From Phycisphaerales bacterium (GTDB taxonomy: Bacteria; Planctomycetota; Phycisphaerae; UBA1845), in NCBI GenBank assembly GCA_013140575.1, contig JABFSN010000007.1, positions 1-43,404 of the forward strand: a stretch of DNA of 43,404 bases. Reading direction: 5' to 3'. The notes under the pieces were generated by a model. That model saw only the letters and a program-made list of their open reading frames with translations, was not told the origin of the DNA and searched no databases. A program made the position numbers and the translations under genes. This document shows positions 17,279 to 24,436 of this stretch, piece by piece. The number at the start of each line of letters is the position of its first letter. The stretch's first letter is position 1.

Positions 17279-19759
17279 CTACGACGCATCATCGGGCTCG
17301 GTCGATTGTTCGTCCGACGCTTCTTCCGAAGGTTCGGCCATTTCGAACGACTGATTCGCCCGGACCCAGTAATCGAACGCCCGGTTGACGGCCAGCCCCA
17401 GCAGCGTGTCCTCCGGATAGGCCCCGTCTTCGCCACGTTCGCCGGCGACCACGCCGGTCAGCAGTTCGAGGGCCTGCGGCACGGTGTCCACCGCGTACAC
17501 GTGAAATTTCCCTTCGCGGCAGGCGTCGACCACCTCGTGGTTCAACATCAGGTCGCGGGCGTTGGATTGCGGAATGATCACCCCCTGCGTGCCCGTCAGC
17601 CCCATGTCGCGACAGGTGACGTAGAACCCTTCGATTTTCTCGGTGGCCGAGCCGATGGCCTGAACGTGCCCCAGTTGATCGATCGCCCCGGTGATGGCCA
17701 AATCCTGGCGGATGGGCACCCCGGTGAGCGCGGACAGCAAACAGCACACCTGGGCGGTCGACGCCGAATCGCCATCGATTCCGCCGTACGACTGCTCGAA
17801 CGCAATGGACGCATGCAATGCCAGCGGATGTTCGGTTTGCAACAGGTGCCGCAACAGCCCGCCCAAAATGTAAAACCCCTTGGTGTGAATGGCCCCGCTC
17901 AAATCGGCCTCGCGCTCGATGTTGATGACCCCGGCCGATCCCGCGCCGATGCTGGCCGTGATGCGTGCGGGGAAACCGTAGACCATCGGACCCGCGTGAA
18001 TGACGGCGATACCGTTGATCTGCCCGACTTCCGATCCGGTGGTGGCGACGCGGATGGTGCCGTCGGCCAACAGTTCACGGAACCGCACTGACGGCAGATT
18101 GGCCCGGCCCTTCGATCGGCGGACGGCTCCGCGGACGTCGGCGGCCTCCACGGTCGCGCGCGATGCCTTCCGGGCGATGAACGCGGCCTCGCGGGCCAGG
18201 TCGGCCAACCGCCCGAAACGCGTGGTCAGTTTGTCCTGCCGCTCGGCGATGCGGGCGCCGTGCTCGACGAGGGCGGCGACGGCCGACGCGTCGAAATGGG
18301 GCAGTTGTTCGTCGGCGACGATGCGGGCCAGCACGCCGGCGCATTTGTTGATCGATTCGTCGTTCCGCGGAATGACGCTGTCGAAATCGGCCAGCACCTT
18401 GAACAGGTTGGCGAAATCCGGGTCGTAGGCGTCCAGCGTGAAATAGGTTTCGTGATCGCCCAGCAGGATGACCTTCACGTTGATGGCGATCGGTTCGGGC
18501 TTGAGCGTGGGCGCGTACCACGGCAGCGTGAATTCCGGAGGAACGATTTCCAACAGGCCCGTGCGGAGCGTGCGGACCAGCACCTTCCACGCGCCCTGTT
18601 CGCGGAGGACGTCGCGGGCGTCGACCACGAGATAGCCGCCGTCGGCCCGCAACAACGAACCGGTGCGGATCATCAGGTGGTCGCTACGGGCGCCGCCCTG
18701 GCCGCCGTCCATCCGTTGATCGACGCTGCCCAGCAGGTTTCCGACCGTGGGCGAGTTTTCCACCACCACCTCGCACGCGTCGCCTTTCGAATGGGTCATC
18801 ACCACGTTGACCCGGTAGTGCCGCGTGTCGTCCCCGTCGCGCTCGCCCGCCGACAGGCGATGCACCACCACGTCCTCGATCAGTTCTTGGAGGAACTCGC
18901 GGACCTCCGGTTGCGGGAATTCGGCCACGATCTGGTCGATGAACAGGGACAGCGCCCCCCGGGCGGCTTCCTGGCGCATCTCGCGGATCGTCTTTTCGTG
19001 TTCGCGCCTAAAACCGGTGACGTCCTGCATCACCGTTCGCAAGCGCTGTTGAAACGCGTCGTGCCGCTCCTTGAAGTGCTTTACGAATTCGGGCGTGACG
19101 TCGCCGCGATCCTTCAACTGCTCCCATTCCTCGGGCGGCACCGGTTTGCCCTTGACCAGCGGAAACAACACCGCCTGGGTCAGCGGTCCGACCTGCATGC
19201 TGACCAGCGCCAGATCGGCCTCGCGCAGCTCCTGCTGAAACGGGGCCACGACCGTTTCGACCTTTTCGTGAACGCGTTGTTCGAGCGCCAGCCGGCGGGC
19301 CTCGAACGCATCGGACTGCAGCGCCGGCTCCAGATCGTCGCGAATGAAATTGGCCAGCTCGTCCACCCGTTGCCGGAACACCGGTCCGCGGCCGCGCGGC
19401 AGCGTGACCAGCCGCGGCTGCGCCGGCTGGGGGAAGTGGTGAACGTAACAACGATCGCGGGCCATCGGGCACGACGGGCGGATCTCGTTCACCAGCCGGC
19501 TGATCAGCGTCATGCGCCCCGTGCCCGTCAGTCCGCGCACGAACACGTTCTGACCGGGGGCGTTGATTTCCATGCCGAAGCGCAACGCCTCGATGGCCGC
19601 GTCCTGCCCGATGACCCCGTGCACGGGTTCGACGTCGGCGGTGGAGCGGAACGGCAGCTTTGCCGGGTCGCATTGCCACCGCAATTCGTCGGGCGGCAAC
19701 GGCGCTTGCTCCTCGGCCGCGGCGAGCTTGATCTGTTCGGAATTGTCCTGTTCGGCCAT
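17279..19759 (-). CDS. Lon-like ATP-dependent protease (COG1067 / YcbZ type)
   Basis: An 826-residue AAA+ protease without the Lon N-terminal LAN domain. The nucleotide loop is GLTGTGRMTLI near residues 77-86, with Arg where Walker A normally has Lys. A long helical insertion follows. Towards the C-terminus lies the Lon peptidase domain, with YGGIDGDSAS holding the catalytic Ser near 664 and ATEKIEGFY holding the catalytic Lys near 706. The arrangement fits the LonB/YcbZ-like family, thought to degrade regulatory or damaged proteins. The final 30 residues are highly acidic and probably disordered. It is followed after 147 bases by ribH on the same strand. Confidence 0.9.
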   Translation of the reverse strand: MAEQDNSEQIKLAAAEEQAPLPPDELRWQCDPAKLPFRSTADVEPVHGVIGQDAAIEALRFGMEINAPGQNVFVRGLTGTGRMTLISRLVNEIRPSCPMARDRCYVHHFPQPAQPRLVTLPRGRGPVFRQRVDELANFIRDDLEPALQSDAFEARRLALEQRVHEKVETVVAPFQQELREADLALVSMQVGPLTQAVLFPLVKGKPVPPEEWEQLKDRGDVTPEFVKHFKERHDAFQQRLRTVMQDVTGFRREHEKTIREMRQEAARGALSLFIDQIVAEFPQPEVREFLQELIEDVVVHRLSAGERDGDDTRHYRVNVVMTHSKGDACEVVVENSPTVGNLLGSVDQRMDGGQGGARSDHLMIRTGSLLRADGGYLVVDARDVLREQGAWKVLVRTLRTGLLEIVPPEFTLPWYAPTLKPEPIAINVKVILLGDHETYFTLDAYDPDFANLFKVLADFDSVIPRNDESINKCAGVLARIVADEQLPHFDASAVAALVEHGARIAERQDKLTTRFGRLADLAREAAFIARKASRATVEAADVRGAVRRSKGRANLPSVRFRELLADGTIRVATTGSEVGQINGIAVIHAGPMVYGFPARITASIGAGSAGVINIEREADLSGAIHTKGFYILGGLLRHLLQTEHPLALHASIAFEQSYGGIDGDSASTAQVCCLLSALTGVPIRQDLAITGAIDQLGHVQAIGSATEKIEGFYVTCRDMGLTGTQGVIIPQSNARDLMLNHEVVDACREGKFHVYAVDTVPQALELLTGVVAGERGEDGAYPEDTLLGLAVNRAFDYWVRANQSFEMAEPSEEASDEQSTEPDDAS

Positions 19760-19882
19760 GTGGCGACCCCCGCTGGAAACCTCGAACTGCGTCCCGAATG
19801 GGCGTTACGCGTGACAGTGAACCGGATTTTCACGCCGCAAGCAACCGCGTCCGCAATGGGACGATACGCTCGCTCGTCCTCA

Positions 19883-19904
19883 ATTGAGGCTATATTGAGG
19901 CTAT
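19883..19904. repeat. Perfect 11-bp tandem duplication
   Basis: ATTGAGGCTAT occurs twice head to tail (19883-19893 and 19894-19904) in the gap between the divergent Lon-like gene and the secreted STN-like gene. It lies about 115 bases upstream of the GTG start at 20021. It may be a repeated protein-binding site or replication slippage. A TAGACT hexamer at 19933-19938 is a weak -10 candidate for the plus-strand gene. Confidence 0.6.
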
Positions 19905-20020
19905 CATGCCGACGGCGGCCGATGAAATGTGGTAGACTACCCGTTGAGTCGTCCCATTCGCCGGGCGGCCGATCGGGACATTCGGGCGCGCCGGGCCGGT
20001 ACCTCCAACGGAGACCCACC

Positions 20021-20923
20021 GTGAAATCCAAACCGCTGATCGTGCTGGTGGCGTCGTGGTGCGTCGTATTGAATGCATGGGCGCAGTCGACACCGACGGA
20101 CCGTCAACAACCGCAATCAACGCCGCAAAAGGCCGCGCCGGGAAAAGCGTCGCCCGTCGCGCGGGTCAAGTCGGCCGTGCCGCCGGTGATGGCCTTACTG
20201 CGAAGCCCCGTTGAGCGCGTCGCGTGGGACAACGCACCGTTCAGCATGGTATTGGAGTGGCTGGAAGACCGCGGCGCATCGGCGGGCCCGGTACACGTCC
20301 GCCCCAATTGGCGGGCGTTGAACGCCGAAGGCATCGACAAGGACGCGGAAGTCACGCTGGAGATGTCCGACACCAACGTCTACGAAATTCTGATCGAGCT
20401 ACTCGACGGTCTGTCCAACGGCGATCCGCTGCACTACGTCGGCGAGGGCGACGTGTTGCGCATCACCACGCGGACCGATCTACGCCGCCACCTCGTTTCG
20501 CGTTCGTACGACGTCAATCAGATCATCGCCCAGATTCGCGGGCAACGCCTGAATCCCCGATTCGACATCGGCCAAACCGTCCACATCGTGACGTTCTTTC
20601 CGGTCGATGGGGCCGGCGTGGGCGTGACCACGCAGCCCATCGACGTGGGCACCTCGATGTTCAGCGACGACTTCTTCTCCGTCGGCAACAACGGGCGGAA
20701 CAACCCCGGACGCGGCAACGACGATGACGATGACGACGACGAGGGCGCCGAGGAGGAAATCATCCAGGACCTGCTCGAGAACATCTACACCACCATCGAA
20801 CCCGACACCTGGAACCTCAACGGCGGACCGGGCACGGCCGGCGTGTTCAACGGCGTTCTGACCGTCCGCAATTCCATCGACGTGCACGCCCAGCTCGGCG
20901 CGCCGTTCATCGTCAGCCCGTAG
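20021..20923 (+). CDS. Secreted protein with secretin/STN-like domain
   Basis: A 300-residue exported protein. The GTG start at 20021 has a GGAGA ribosome site at 20010-20014, six bases upstream. It gives a clean signal peptide, VKSKPLIVLVASWCVVLNAWA. Residues about 60-150 read like the STN/secretin short domain: NAPFSMVLEWLEDRG, then TLEMSDTNVYEILIELLDGL, and HYVGEGDVLRITTRTDL. A run of seven Asp then an acidic stretch lie near 230-245. The end, IQDLLENIYTTIEPDTWN with LNGGPGTAGVFNGVLTVRNS, resembles N-domain folds of type II/IV secretins, but no secretin pore domain follows. It may be a periplasmic adaptor or a structural protein. The frame is open upstream to 18260, but that part is antisense to the Lon-like gene. 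Confidence 0.75.
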   Translation: MKSKPLIVLVASWCVVLNAWAQSTPTDRQQPQSTPQKAAPGKASPVARVKSAVPPVMALLRSPVERVAWDNAPFSMVLEWLEDRGASAGPVHVRPNWRALNAEGIDKDAEVTLEMSDTNVYEILIELLDGLSNGDPLHYVGEGDVLRITTRTDLRRHLVSRSYDVNQIIAQIRGQRLNPRFDIGQTVHIVTFFPVDGAGVGVTTQPIDVGTSMFSDDFFSVGNNGRNNPGRGNDDDDDDDEGAEEEIIQDLLENIYTTIEPDTWNLNGGPGTAGVFNGVLTVRNSIDVHAQLGAPFIVSP

Positions 20924-20935
20924 CAGAAGTCGTGG

Positions 20936-20977
20936 CATGGGCGTCCCGCCCATGATTTCACGGGCAGGATGCCCGTG
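20936..20977. repeat. Paired hairpins just after the STN-like gene
   Basis: Two adjacent hairpins start 13 bases after the stop. CATGGGC/GCCCATG with loop GTCCC spans 20936-20954, and CACGGGCA/TGCCCGTG with loop GGA spans 20959-20977. They belong to the GGCACGGGCATCCTGCC type of dispersed palindrome also seen at 26401-26497. They could serve as a terminator or mRNA 3' end, but there is no T-run. Confidence 0.7.
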
Positions 20978-20995
20978 CCACCACCCCAACCCGAA

Positions 20996-21015
20996 CCCAC
21001 CACGCAAGTGGCGGG
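20996..21015. repeat. GCAA-loop hairpin (copy 1)
   Basis: CCCACCAC-GCAA-GTGGCGGG, with one unpaired position. A perfect version, CCCGCCAC-GCAA-GTGGCGGG, lies at 26129-26148. Both are preceded by GAA, so they are copies of one short unit with a GNRA-type loop. Confidence 0.6.
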
Positions 21016-21064
21016 CCGTCGGGTGCAGACTTCCGCCGAAGCGTGCGTCGCGGCTCGATTCGAC

Positions 21065-21175
21065 GGGTGGCACTGACAACGGTGCTCCGTCGTCAGTGCG
21101 CCGCAGGTGTTCGTGCTGGTTTCGGAACGAACGCCGGCGGGCTGACACACTGGCAAGCGAGTACGCTTGTCCGTG
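21065..21175. repeat. Two-hairpin composite palindromic element (copy 2, inverted)
   Basis: It starts with GGGTGGCAC (21065-21073). Hairpin B comes first (21071-21098, arms CACTGACAACGG/CCGTCGTCAGTG, loop TGCT). After 49 bases hairpin A follows (21148-21175, arms CACTGGCAAGCG/CGCTTGTCCGTG, loop AGTA). The order is the reverse of copies 1 and 3, as expected for an inverted copy. A second GTGCCACCC end at 21418-21426 closes a larger inverted-repeat frame that also encloses the element at 21215-21374. Confidence 0.75.
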
Positions 21176-21214
21176 TTTAGCGTCTCCGGGGGTTTGCCTG
21201 CCGCAGGCAGGCCT

Positions 21215-21374
21215 GAATGTAGCCCCGCGTTTCAACGCGGGGTACGCTGGAGACCCAATGGCACTGAGTCCCGAAGGGACGGCTGAAATCCCGCATGACG
21301 CTTCAGTCGTCCCTACGGGACTATGGATCCTTGGCGGCGGCGTCATCCCAGCACTGAAGTGCTGGGCTACATTC
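21215..21374. repeat. 160-bp palindromic element with 11-bp terminal inverted repeats (copy A)
   Basis: The ends are the perfect inverted repeats GAATGTAGCCC (21215-21225) and GGGCTACATTC (21364-21374). Inside are three stems. CCCCGCGTT/AACGCGGGG spans 21223-21242. A central 21-base stem pairs 21267-21287 with 21302-21322, starting AGTCCCGAAGGGACGGCTGA, with two mismatches. CCCAGCACT/AGTGCTGGG spans 21347-21366. A small hairpin lies just outside each end (21195-21209 and 21377-21395). An inverted copy is at 22751-22911, on the other side of ltaE. There is no coding capacity; it resembles a miniature non-autonomous element. Confidence 0.85.
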
Positions 21375-21475
21375 ACAGCGTCCCCAAGGGACGCTAAACA
21401 CATACGTACGCTTGCCAGTGCCACCCACGTGTGTTCATCGGAACCGCCGGGTCATCTGCGTGTCGGCCGGTCCCG

Positions 21476-21504
21476 CTGACCTGGGTGAGCATTTCGCGTA
21501 CAAT
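21476..21504 (+). promoter_or_regulatory. Probable sigma-70 promoter of ltaE
   Basis: CTGACC (21476-21481), a 17-base spacer and TACAAT (21499-21504) give a housekeeping-type promoter. It would start transcription about 40 bases before the ltaE ATG at 21551. Confidence 0.5.
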
Positions 21505-21550
21505 GACGGATGTGTGAAACAGGGGGCCAGCAATACAGGATTTCGAGATC

Positions 21551-22609
21551 ATGCCCGACCGACCACCCATCGATTTACGCAGCGACACGGTGACCAAACC
21601 CACACCCGACATGCGCCGGGCCATGGCAAATGCCGAGGTCGGTGACGACGTGTTCGGCGACGACCCCACCGTCAACCGCCTGCAGGAACGGGTGGCCGAA
21701 CTGCTGGGGAAGGAGTCGGCCATATTCGTGCCGTCGGGCTCGATGGCCAATCAGGCGTCGATCCGATCCCAAACCCACCACGGCGACGAGATCATTTGTC
21801 ATCAAGACAGCCACATCTACCACTACGAAGCCGGCGGACCGGCTAGCCTGTCCGGCTGTTCGTTGCGGCTGCTGACCGGTGAACGCGGTCTGTTTGAGGC
21901 CGACCAGGTGCGGGCGGCGATACGTCCGCCCGATTCGCATTTTCCGCAGACGCGGCTGGTCGTGGTCGAAAACACGCACAACCGCGGCGGAGGAAGCATC
22001 TGGCCGGTCGAACAAGTCCGCGATGTTCACGCGGTCGCGCGCGAACACGGCCTGTCCATGCACCTGGACGGCGCCCGATTGATGAACGCGTGCGTCGCGA
22101 CGGGTCGTCGTCCTACGGATTACACCCGCTATTTCGACAGCGTGTCCACCTGTTTTTCGAAGGGGCTGGGCGCGCCCGTCGGGTCGGCCGTTGCCGGCAG
22201 CAAGGAGCTGATCCGCCGCGTACACCGCTTCCGAAAAATGTTCGGGGGGGCCATGCGTCAGGCGGGGATCATCGCGGCCGGGGCGCTGTACGCACTGGAA
22301 CACCACATCGATCGATTGGCCGACGACCACGCCAACGCCCGTCGGCTGGCGTCGGCCATTGCGGATATGCCGGGGTTGTCCATCGATCCGGCATCGGTCG
22401 AGACAAACATCCTCTATTTCGACGTGGACGAATCGGTGGGGACGGCCAAGGCGCTGTGCGACCGGTTGCGTGCGGACGGCGTCTGGGTGTTGCCGGTGGC
22501 GCCGCAACGCATCCGGGCAGTCACTCATCTGGACGTGTCGGCGTCGGACATCGACCGGGCGATTTCGATTCTGTCGTCGATGATGAAATCGACGCTGGCG
22601 ACGGCGTGA
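21551..22609 (+). CDS. ltaE: Low-specificity L-threonine aldolase
   Basis: A 352-residue PLP enzyme of the beta-eliminating lyase family. It splits L-threonine or allo-threonine to glycine and acetaldehyde. The N-terminus [19 protein letters not shown] and [16 protein letters not shown] are hallmark blocks. ENTHNRGGG and [11 protein letters not shown] contain cofactor contacts. The Schiff-base Lys is in [13 protein letters not shown] near residue 203. The length is normal. It stands alone on the plus strand, enclosed by inverted copies of a palindromic element (21215-21374 and 22751-22911), and has its own likely promoter at 21476-21504. It probably works in glycine/threonine interconversion. 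Confidence 0.94.
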   Translation: MPDRPPIDLRSDTVTKPTPDMRRAMANAEVGDDVFGDDPTVNRLQERVAELLGKESAIFVPSGSMANQASIRSQTHHGDEIICHQDSHIYHYEAGGPASLSGCSLRLLTGERGLFEADQVRAAIRPPDSHFPQTRLVVVENTHNRGGGSIWPVEQVRDVHAVAREHGLSMHLDGARLMNACVATGRRPTDYTRYFDSVSTCFSKGLGAPVGSAVAGSKELIRRVHRFRKMFGGAMRQAGIIAAGALYALEHHIDRLADDHANARRLASAIADMPGLSIDPASVETNILYFDVDESVGTAKALCDRLRADGVWVLPVAPQRIRAVTHLDVSASDIDRAISILSSMMKSTLATA

Positions 22610-22750
22610 CGGCCGCCGCACGTCCGTCCCCGCGCTCGCGTGCGGGAGTTCGAACACACGACGTGCGATTGCGCACCGTCAGCGGAAATGCAGTTGGCGC
22701 CCCAAACCGTACTGCGATTGAAATTGTCCGGCGTCCCGCAGGGACACTGT

Positions 22751-22911
22751 GAATGTAGCCCAGCACTTCAGTGCTGGGATGACGGCGCCGCCGAGCATTC
22801 CCTAGTCCCGAAGGGACGGCTGAAGCGGACGGCGGCATTTCAGCCGTCCCTTCGGGACTCGACGCAATCCAATCGCCCGCGAACCCCGTGTTGAAACACG
22901 GGGCTACATTC
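22751..22911. repeat. 161-bp palindromic element with 11-bp terminal inverted repeats (copy B)
   Basis: This is an inverted copy of 21215-21374. The terminal repeats GAATGTAGCCC (22751-22761) and GGGCTACATTC (22901-22911) are perfect. Stems are CCCAGCACT/AGTGCTGGG (22759-22778), a perfect 21-base stem pairing 22804-22824 with 22839-22859, and CCCCGTGTT/AACACGGGG (22884-22903). Compared with copy A, the last stem has a C-G pair changed to T-A with pairing kept. It lies 142 bases after the ltaE stop. Confidence 0.85.
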
Positions 22912-22971
22912 AGGCCTGCCTGCGGCAGGCGACGCCTGACTGCACGAAACTCGTGCCGCACGTCGTGTGGG

Positions 22972-23574
22972 TCATTTCCGCGGAGACCAGAATCGCCACC
23001 AGGGGCGTTTGCCGGCGTTGGACGACTGGCCGAAGCGCTTCTGCAAGGTGGCCAACGTGGGCAGTTTGGCGCGCATGTCGATCAGTCGTTTACGCGAATA
23101 CTGATCGGGCTGTTCACGCAGATGGGCGCGGGTGGCGTCGGTGAAAACGGCCGACGCGGGCGGCACGTCGCCGTCGCCGTAGAACTTGATCGCCTCCTCG
23201 AGACATTGGGCCGCCTCGTACCCCAGCCGGCGGGCCTCGATTTTCCGCGGCTCCTTTTCGGCAGCCTCCAGTACGACGCGGAACAGCACGATCCATTGTC
23301 CGACGTCGAGAATTCGCGACGGTTCGTCGGTGGGGTTGACCACGGCATACAGATGCGACGCTTCATCCCGCGATTCGCGGTGCGGCACGGAAAAACGGAG
23401 CGTGTGGCGATGGCGGCAGGCGGCGCATTCGGCCGTCACGTCGAACGGATTGATCGGCGGCGCCGGTTGATCGGGCAGACTGCGCAACGGACCGTGGCCG
23501 CAGTCCGGGCATCGCGTGGCCATGAAATACAGGTGGATCTCGGCGAGGCTGTGGGCGTGGAGCGGGTGGTCCAT
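22972..23574 (-). CDS. Zinc-ribbon protein of unknown function
   Basis: A 200-residue soluble protein. An N-terminal zinc ribbon is formed by CPDCG (about residues 22-26) and CAACRHRH (about 50-57). A mixed region follows, PSRILDVGQWIVLFRVVLE, then a helical segment EARRLGYEAAQCLEEAIKFY and a basic Trp-rich tail KRPWWRFWSPRK. I do not recognise a named family. The composition resembles conserved planctomycete hypothetical proteins. It is the first minus-strand gene to the right of the repeat-rich ltaE region; the lipoprotein gene upstream of it ends 80 bases before its start. Confidence 0.7.
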   Translation of the reverse strand: MDHPLHAHSLAEIHLYFMATRCPDCGHGPLRSLPDQPAPPINPFDVTAECAACRHRHTLRFSVPHRESRDEASHLYAVVNPTDEPSRILDVGQWIVLFRVVLEAAEKEPRKIEARRLGYEAAQCLEEAIKFYGDGDVPPASAVFTDATRAHLREQPDQYSRKRLIDMRAKLPTLATLQKRFGQSSNAGKRPWWRFWSPRK

Positions 23575-23654
23575 GGTTCGTCGTCCCCCATGCTATATCC
23601 GTGGCGCGACGACCTGTAACGGTTCCCGCGGGGACGGCGGTTCCTAACGGCGAG

Positions 23655-24059
23655 TCAATTCCCGTCGGGTGGCGTGGTCGGCGCCGACGATGGCGGGGGA
23701 GGCCTGCCACCGGTCATGGCGTTCAGTGCGCGCACGGTCGTCCGGAGCCGCTGGACCAGCGAGCGGATCGGGGGTGCGTTATCGTCGGCGGCGTTCGACG
23801 ATGCGGCACCGGGCGTCGCCTTCGCAGCGGCGCCATTGGCCGCCGCAGTCAGGTCCTGCAACGGAACGACGTCGGCCCGGCCGGTCAGGATGCGTTCGTC
23901 GAAATGCGGCAGACGCGTGGGCAGCAGGGGCCGATCCACCGTGCCGAGGTTGACATTGTATTTCACGGGCGGGGGTTCTTCGCGGCAGGCGGTCAGCGAC
24001 GATACGACGACACATGCCGGAAGGGCCGTCGCGAACCATTTGCAAACGACGTTCATCAT
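23655..24059 (-). CDS. Small predicted lipoprotein
   Basis: A 134-residue exported protein. The N-terminus MMNVVCKWFATALPACVVVSSLTAC is a lipoprotein signal split here as a basic start, a hydrophobic core and a lipobox LTAC with Cys near residue 25. The mature part (EEPPPVKYNVNLGTVDRPLL) is Pro/Ala-rich and looks largely disordered, with a short helical segment PIRSLVQRLRTTVRALNAM and a Pro-rich end. No domain is recognised. It shares strand and spacing with the zinc-ribbon gene downstream. Confidence 0.65.
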   Translation of the reverse strand: MMNVVCKWFATALPACVVVSSLTACREEPPPVKYNVNLGTVDRPLLPTRLPHFDERILTGRADVVPLQDLTAAANGAAAKATPGAASSNAADDNAPPIRSLVQRLRTTVRALNAMTGGRPPPPSSAPTTPPDGN

Positions 24060-24193
24060 GGTGGGGTTGCCTGATCAAATCCGGTCAGCGATTTCCACCG
24101 ACGCTATCGCGTCGGATTCGCGGAGTCAAGATGATGCGGTGTGTCTCGTCGCAATTGAGGCGGCGACACGTGGAACCCGTCCGACCGGGCAGG

Positions 24194-24346
24194 TCACGTA
24201 TTCAGGTCGTGCGTGTCGATGTCCAGCGGGGCGTGCATGTGCGTCGTCGCGGCCGGCGTTGTCAGTACGCGGTAAAAGCAAAACGCGGTCAGCGCCAAAA
24301 CGCCGCCGATCGAACACACCATGAAAATCCAGCCCGCCGAAGTCAT
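24194..24346 (-). CDS. Small membrane subunit accompanying the sodium symporter
   Basis: A 50-residue protein with one transmembrane helix (MTSAGWIFMVCSIGGVLALT, then AFCFYRVLTTP) and a short tail HAPLDIDTHDLNT. The ATG at 24346 was chosen because GGGAG lies about eight bases before it; the extension to 24433 is not hydrophobic and overlaps nothing conserved. It follows the NSS symporter by 90 bases on the same strand. Known NSS systems such as Corynebacterium MetP/MetS need a small one-helix partner, so this is probably the analogous subunit. The sequence is not close to MetS as I remember it. Confidence 0.65.
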   Translation of the reverse strand: MTSAGWIFMVCSIGGVLALTAFCFYRVLTTPAATTHMHAPLDIDTHDLNT

Positions 24347-24436
24347 GTCTTCAACTCCCACTCGCGGCGTTTGGAGCGCACGGGGCGCCTGATACACACC
24401 CGCCGAACGGGGCGCGACGCGCGTAAACCGCAACCG

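Noticed and set aside
18260-20020. Long plus-strand open frame antisense to the Lon-like gene, continuous with the STN-like gene
   Set aside because: It is the mirror of a clearly conserved protease. The real gene begins at the GTG at 20021, with a ribosome site and a signal peptide.
21412-21645. Short plus-strand frame before ltaE
   Set aside because: It runs through a repeat end and into ltaE out of frame, with no support.
20924-22971. CRISPR array
   Set aside because: The repeats are palindromes of several families with irregular spacing, not a regular repeat-spacer series, and no cas genes are present.
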